Shown here: piece after piece, positions 5,710 through 8,101 of the stretch | How the letters are laid out: each line of letters begins with the position of its first letter | Position numbering within the stretch: the stretch's first letter is position 1 | Notes under the pieces: generated by a model | Database searches by the model: none | What the model was told of the DNA's origin: nothing | Seen by the model: the letters and a program-made list of their open reading frames with translations, nothing else | Program-made: the position numbers and the translations under genes | From: Actinomycetota bacterium | Lineage (GTDB): Bacteria > Actinomycetota > Actinomycetes > S36-B12 > UBA5976 | Direction: 5' to 3' | Assembly (NCBI GenBank): GCA_009918865.1 | Contig: RGCY01000051.1 | Location: 1-8,101, forward strand | Length of the DNA stretch: 8,101 nt

Positions 5710-6419
5710 CGTTGCCCGAACTCCCCGAACTCCCTGGGCAGGGATGGGCTAGCGCGTTAGCCGGTGCTGAAAAGCTGCGCGCTGCGGCATGGCAGCGCAT
5801 CCAGCCGGACGTCCATCAACTCGCGCCGAAACCAGCGGATGTGTTTCGTGTGTTCAATGTCCCGATATCCAAAGTCCGAGTCGTGATTTTGGGTCAAGAT
5901 CCATATCCCACTCCAGGACTTGCAACCGGGCTGGCATTTGCCGTGCCGACAAGCACGGCGACACTTCCGCCATCTCTGCGTGCCATCATGATTGAACTGA
6001 CAGCCGATGCCCAGGACCAGGGTTGGGGCGCGGCCAAAGGTCTTGATGCTGTTCGAAGCACGAGCCTGATCAACCCGAATCTCGAATCATGGGCAGCGCA
6101 AGGAGTCCTGCTGCTCAACACGGTCCTGACCTGTCGGCAATCTGAGTCCATGTCGCACGCACATGTGGGTTGGCAAGAGTTCACTGGCCACGTGCTTGAT
6201 GCCTTGTGCCAACGTGCTGTGCCGCCGGTTGCGGTGCTCTGGGGACGCCACGCGCAAAAAGCCGGTGCTCACCGCCCATGGAGTCACGTCGTGAGTTCGC
6301 CGCACCCCTCACCTTTGTCTGCGCACAAGGGATTTTATGGGAGTCGACCTTTCAGCGAAGTCAATGCTGCATTGGCGTCGCTGCACCAAGACCCGATTGA
6401 CTGGCTTTGCGACAGATAG
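5706..6419 (+). CDS. ung: Uracil-DNA glycosylase, family 1
   Basis: A 237-residue UNG that removes uracil from DNA in base-excision repair. The water-activating motif GQDPYP is at 63-68 (catalytic Asp65). The uracil-recognition LLLNTVLT is at 135-142 (Asn138). The DNA-intercalation motif HPSPLS is at 200-205 (His200, Leu204), followed by AHKGFYGSRPFS. GTG 5706 is chosen because it overlaps the stop of the preceding gene as GTGA and gives an N-terminus of normal length; an upstream in-frame TTG (5691) is unlikely. Between LRAIMIEL and NLESW there are about 14 more residues than in E. coli or mycobacterial UNG (roughly residues 101-120). This insertion looks intact and in frame, since the motifs on both sides are preserved. 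It is co-transcribed with the Nudix-like gene, and probably with the SPFH gene. Confidence 0.96.
   Translation: MTLPELPELPGQGWASALAGAEKLRAAAWQRIQPDVHQLAPKPADVFRVFNVPISKVRVVILGQDPYPTPGLATGLAFAVPTSTATLPPSLRAIMIELTADAQDQGWGAAKGLDAVRSTSLINPNLESWAAQGVLLLNTVLTCRQSESMSHAHVGWQEFTGHVLDALCQRAVPPVAVLWGRHAQKAGAHRPWSHVVSSPHPSPLSAHKGFYGSRPFSEVNAALASLHQDPIDWLCDR
5715..5732 (+). repeat. 9-bp tandem repeat at the 5' end of ung
   Basis: CCCGAACTC occurs twice in tandem (5715-5723 and 5724-5732), encoding P-E-L-P-E-L just after the start. It is probably simple slippage in a tolerant N-terminal tail. Confidence 0.7.
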
Positions 6420-6430
6420 GCTCTGTCGCA
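6408..6430 (+). terminator. 9-bp hairpin with the ung stop codon in its loop
   Basis: TGCGACAGA (6408-6416) and TCTGTCGCA (6422-6430) are perfect inverted repeats. The five-base loop TAGGC begins with the ung stop codon TAG (6417-6419). No T-run follows (GTTCGG), so if it terminates transcription it is of the T-poor type found in actinobacteria. It lies at the likely end of the SPFH-Nudix-ung unit. Confidence 0.55.
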
Positions 6431-6482
6431 GTTCGGCACACAGGCTTGGCAAGCATTCAAGACGTGTGCACCCTGATTGAAG

Positions 6483-6488
6483 TAGGGC
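6483..6488 (+). promoter_or_regulatory. Possible -10 box (TAGGGC) of the phosphatase gene
   Basis: TAGGGC ends 6 nt before ATG 6495, the spacing seen at the other putative leaderless starts, but the last base is C instead of T. AGGG (6484-6487) could alternatively act as a weak Shine-Dalgarno with 7 nt spacing. Confidence 0.25.
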
Positions 6489-6494
6489 AAAGAC

Positions 6495-7046
6495 ATGACA
6501 CAGACAGTTCTCTTTGTGTGCACGGCGAATATCTGCCGATCGCCATACGCTGCCAGGGCATTGCGCCACGCATTAGGTGCTGATTCTGGGTTTGAAGTTT
6601 TCAGCGCGGGTGTTCGGTCTGAGTGGTTGGAACTAGTGGGGGAGCCTGCATGCCCCGAGATGCCCGCAGTCGGGTCAGATGATGCTCCGCATGCGGCAAC
6701 TCAATTGACCGCTGAGCTCGTTCGAGATGCAGACTTGATTGTGGCTTTCGAGGCGGCTCATCGCGCAGCCATCGTTGATTTAATCCCACGGGCGCAAATC
6801 AAGACCTACACAGCGCGTCAGGTGGAGCGTTTAGCGCGTGCAGTTGCCGCGCCCACATGGCCGCCTGCAGCCCCGGCTCCGTCTGAGGATCCACTCAAAG
6901 ATTTGAATGGGGCGCGGTCGTGGGCTCCCTTTGCTGAGGATCACGATGTAACAGACCCCCATGGGGACGGCATCGAAGCGCATCAGGCTTGTGCCGCTGA
7001 GATTGATGCGGTGATTACTGCACTGGCACAGGTCCTCCAGCGCTGA
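6495..7046 (+). CDS. Low-molecular-weight protein-tyrosine phosphatase
   Basis: A 183-residue LMW-PTP that hydrolyses phosphotyrosine (or phospho-arginine in some bacterial members). The P-loop CTANICRS (9-16) has nucleophile Cys9, Arg15 and Ser16, plus the vicinal Cys14 known in this family for reversible redox protection. The general-acid loop is DVTDPHG (151-157, Asp154) near the C-terminus; the usual aromatic residue after DP is replaced by His. The fold can be followed through FSAGV (36-40) and ADLIVAFEAAHRAAI (79-93). It is longer than the common 145-165 residues because of a Pro/Ala-rich segment (about 118-131) ahead of the acid loop. It is a single gene after a 75-bp gap and ends against a convergent secreted-protein gene. 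The substrate cannot be told; an ArsC-type arsenate reductase is less likely given the DP acid loop. Confidence 0.87.
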   Translation: MTQTVLFVCTANICRSPYAARALRHALGADSGFEVFSAGVRSEWLELVGEPACPEMPAVGSDDAPHAATQLTAELVRDADLIVAFEAAHRAAIVDLIPRAQIKTYTARQVERLARAVAAPTWPPAAPAPSEDPLKDLNGARSWAPFAEDHDVTDPHGDGIEAHQACAAEIDAVITALAQVLQR

Positions 7047-7102
7047 GTTGAGCGAGCCCTTCTGCACAGTGTGTCGACTTCGCCGTGCCGGCAGTTAATT
7101 TC

Positions 7103-7126
7103 GGCCAGAGGTTTCCCCCTGAGGCC
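7103..7126. terminator. Imperfect hairpin between convergent genes
   Basis: GGCCAGAGG (7103-7111) can pair with CCTGAGGCC (7118-7126) with two adjacent mismatches (7 of 9 pairs) around loop TTTCCC. It lies in the 105-bp gap between the phosphatase and the secreted-protein gene and could terminate from either side. Weak evidence. Confidence 0.25.
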
Positions 7127-7146
7127 CCAGCGTGGTGACGAAGTCA

Positions 7147-7162
7147 GCGGATCAGAATCCGC
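7147..7162 (-). terminator. Hairpin spanning the stop codon of the secreted-protein gene
   Basis: On the minus strand GCGGAT, loop TCTG, then ATCCGC form a perfect 6-bp stem. The TGA stop (7154-7152) uses the last two loop bases and the first base of the 3' arm, the same geometry as at the end of the ABC ATPase gene. No T-run follows. Confidence 0.4.
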
Positions 7163-8101
7163 GGATTTCGGTCGACTGCATACCTGTGCGGTTATCCGCA
7201 GTGCTGACAACCCAACCCAGGGTGCGCGTCTCGCCAGCAGCCAATGGCCGTGTGGCAAGACCCCATGCGGTGGATTGACCAGGTGCGAGACCCGTGGCGC
7301 CGCCGGCCCAGTCACCGTACGACCGCTGTGGGTTGTACGGGTCAATGGTGCCGCTGATGCCAGGAGTCCAGTCCGTTTCGCCGGTCCACGAGAATGCATA
7401 GAGACCGTCAATCTGGAAGGACCCAGGTGCGGATGCCGGCATACCAAGTGCAGAGGCCTGCACACCGAACTGCAGCGTGCTGCTGTTCAGCGGTGCCCAG
7501 TAAGAGTAGGCACCGGCCTTCGAGGTCCAGCCCTTGGCGTTGTCCCAGTAGTACAGGAACCAGCCGATCTTTCCGGAACCGGAACCGGTCGTCATGTAAC
7601 CAGCATCGAAACCGACGAGCAGGTAGTCGTCGTAGCCGTCCTTGTTCGTGTCGATGTACACATCCCACTCGGTGTCGGCTGGGTTGTAGATCTGGTTGTA
7701 GGTCGACAGGTTGAAGACGATGAAGCCGTCGGCACTCGACGAGAGACCCAAATCAGCTTCAGTCCAGTACTGCGCACCCAAGGAACGGATGTCGCTGGCC
7801 GAAGGCGTGTCTTGAGCATCTGCCATGAGCCATTCGTAGGTTTCAGCAGTACCGCTGCCAACTGCACCGGCACGGTTCGCGACGGTGACGCTCTTCCCAT
7901 CCGAGGTGACGGAGTAGTTGGAGCGCGCGGCCGGAACTGCGCTAAATGGCACGGTCGAAACCAAGCCATCGCCACGAGTTGCAATAACTTGACCAAACAG
8001 CGTCTTGATGGTGGACGAGGTGTTACCCCGAGCCGCCAAGTAGCCACTGGTGAGGGTCAGAGTTGCGGTCACCACGGTCTTGGTGCCGGCAGCGAGTGTG
8101 A
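7152..8101 (-). CDS. C-terminal part of a large secreted protein, probably subtilase (S8)-like; 5' end outside the window
   Basis: The frame is open through the right edge, so 315 residues of a longer protein are seen; the GTG at 8075 is internal. The sequence is Ser/Thr/Gly-rich with almost no Lys/Arg clusters and no Cys, as in exported beta-rich domains. An acidic motif D-T-N-K-D-G-Y-D-D (visible residues 150-158, minus-strand 7652-7626) resembles Ca-binding or EF-like loops. It sits in the context WDVYIDTNKDGYDDYLLVGFD, which I remember from C-terminal regions of actinobacterial S8 serine peptidases; the catalytic part would lie upstream. The tail ends in STEIRGF with no LPxTG motif and no membrane anchor. 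Codons end mostly in C or G (nearly always TAC, AAC, AAG, ATC), more biased than in all neighbours, which points to high expression. The coding call is firm; the S8 label is tentative. Confidence 0.85.
   Translation of the reverse strand, partial: TLAAGTKTVVTATLTLTSGYLAARGNTSSTIKTLFGQVIATRGDGLVSTVPFSAVPAARSNYSVTSDGKSVTVANRAGAVGSGTAETYEWLMADAQDTPSASDIRSLGAQYWTEADLGLSSSADGFIVFNLSTYNQIYNPADTEWDVYIDTNKDGYDDYLLVGFDAGYMTTGSGSGKIGWFLYYWDNAKGWTSKAGAYSYWAPLNSSTLQFGVQASALGMPASAPGSFQIDGLYAFSWTGETDWTPGISGTIDPYNPQRSYGDWAGGATGLAPGQSTAWGLATRPLAAGETRTLGWVVSTADNRTGMQSTEIRGF

Noticed and set aside
7041..7054. CGCT / AGCG around the phosphatase stop codon.
   Set aside because: Only 4 bp; not distinguishable from chance.
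7408..8047. Other frames over the secreted-protein gene (Arg/Ser/Pro-rich, both strands).
   Set aside because: They are by-products of the biased third codon position of the real minus-strand frame.

Overview
The window looks like chromosomal DNA of a moderately GC-rich actinobacterium (by eye about 55-60 % GC). The pointers are: a DUF3099 membrane protein divergent from a fabG-fabI (mabA-inhA type) pair; a DUF4916-type Nudix-like protein, a family I know only from actinobacteria; an actinobacterial-style uracil-DNA glycosylase with the GQDPYP motif; and several starts that look leaderless. Species cannot be assigned. I see no CRISPR array, insertion sequence, integrase, tRNA or rRNA, and no obvious novel multi-gene defence or mobile system. 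Most of this is housekeeping sequence.

Layout. (1) Positions 52-348, minus: DUF3099 two-helix membrane protein. (2) 410-1999, plus: FabG ketoacyl-ACP reductase and FabI enoyl-ACP reductase, the two reductive steps of type II fatty acid elongation. (3) 2050-2922, minus: an unrecognised protein of about 290 residues, convergent with fabI and divergent from the next gene by 14 bp. (4) 2937-3737, plus: an orphan ABC ATPase with no permease next to it. (5) 3778-5176: a short NfeD protein and an SPFH/band-7 protein, a pair that usually works together in membrane microdomains. (6) 5179-6419: a Nudix-fold protein with a degenerate Nudix box, and uracil-DNA glycosylase, joined to each other by a GTGA overlap and closely following the SPFH gene. 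(7) 6495-7046: low-molecular-weight protein-tyrosine phosphatase. (8) 7152 to the right edge, minus: the C-terminal part of a large secreted protein, probably subtilase-like, with strongly biased (high-expression) codon use.

Two non-coding patterns recur. First, several starts (DUF3099, fabG, the ABC ATPase, nfeD, and possibly others) have a TANNNT box 6-8 nt before the start codon and no good Shine-Dalgarno sequence, as expected for leaderless transcripts; fabI and the SPFH gene instead have a clear AAGGAG. Second, at least four genes (ABC ATPase, nfeD, ung and the secreted protein) end in an inverted repeat whose loop or loop edge is the stop codon itself. The genes with these hairpins are followed by a spacer, not by a translationally coupled gene, so the hairpins may be compact terminators or 3'-end stabilisers. 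This pattern and the unknown 290-residue protein are the most worthwhile leads.
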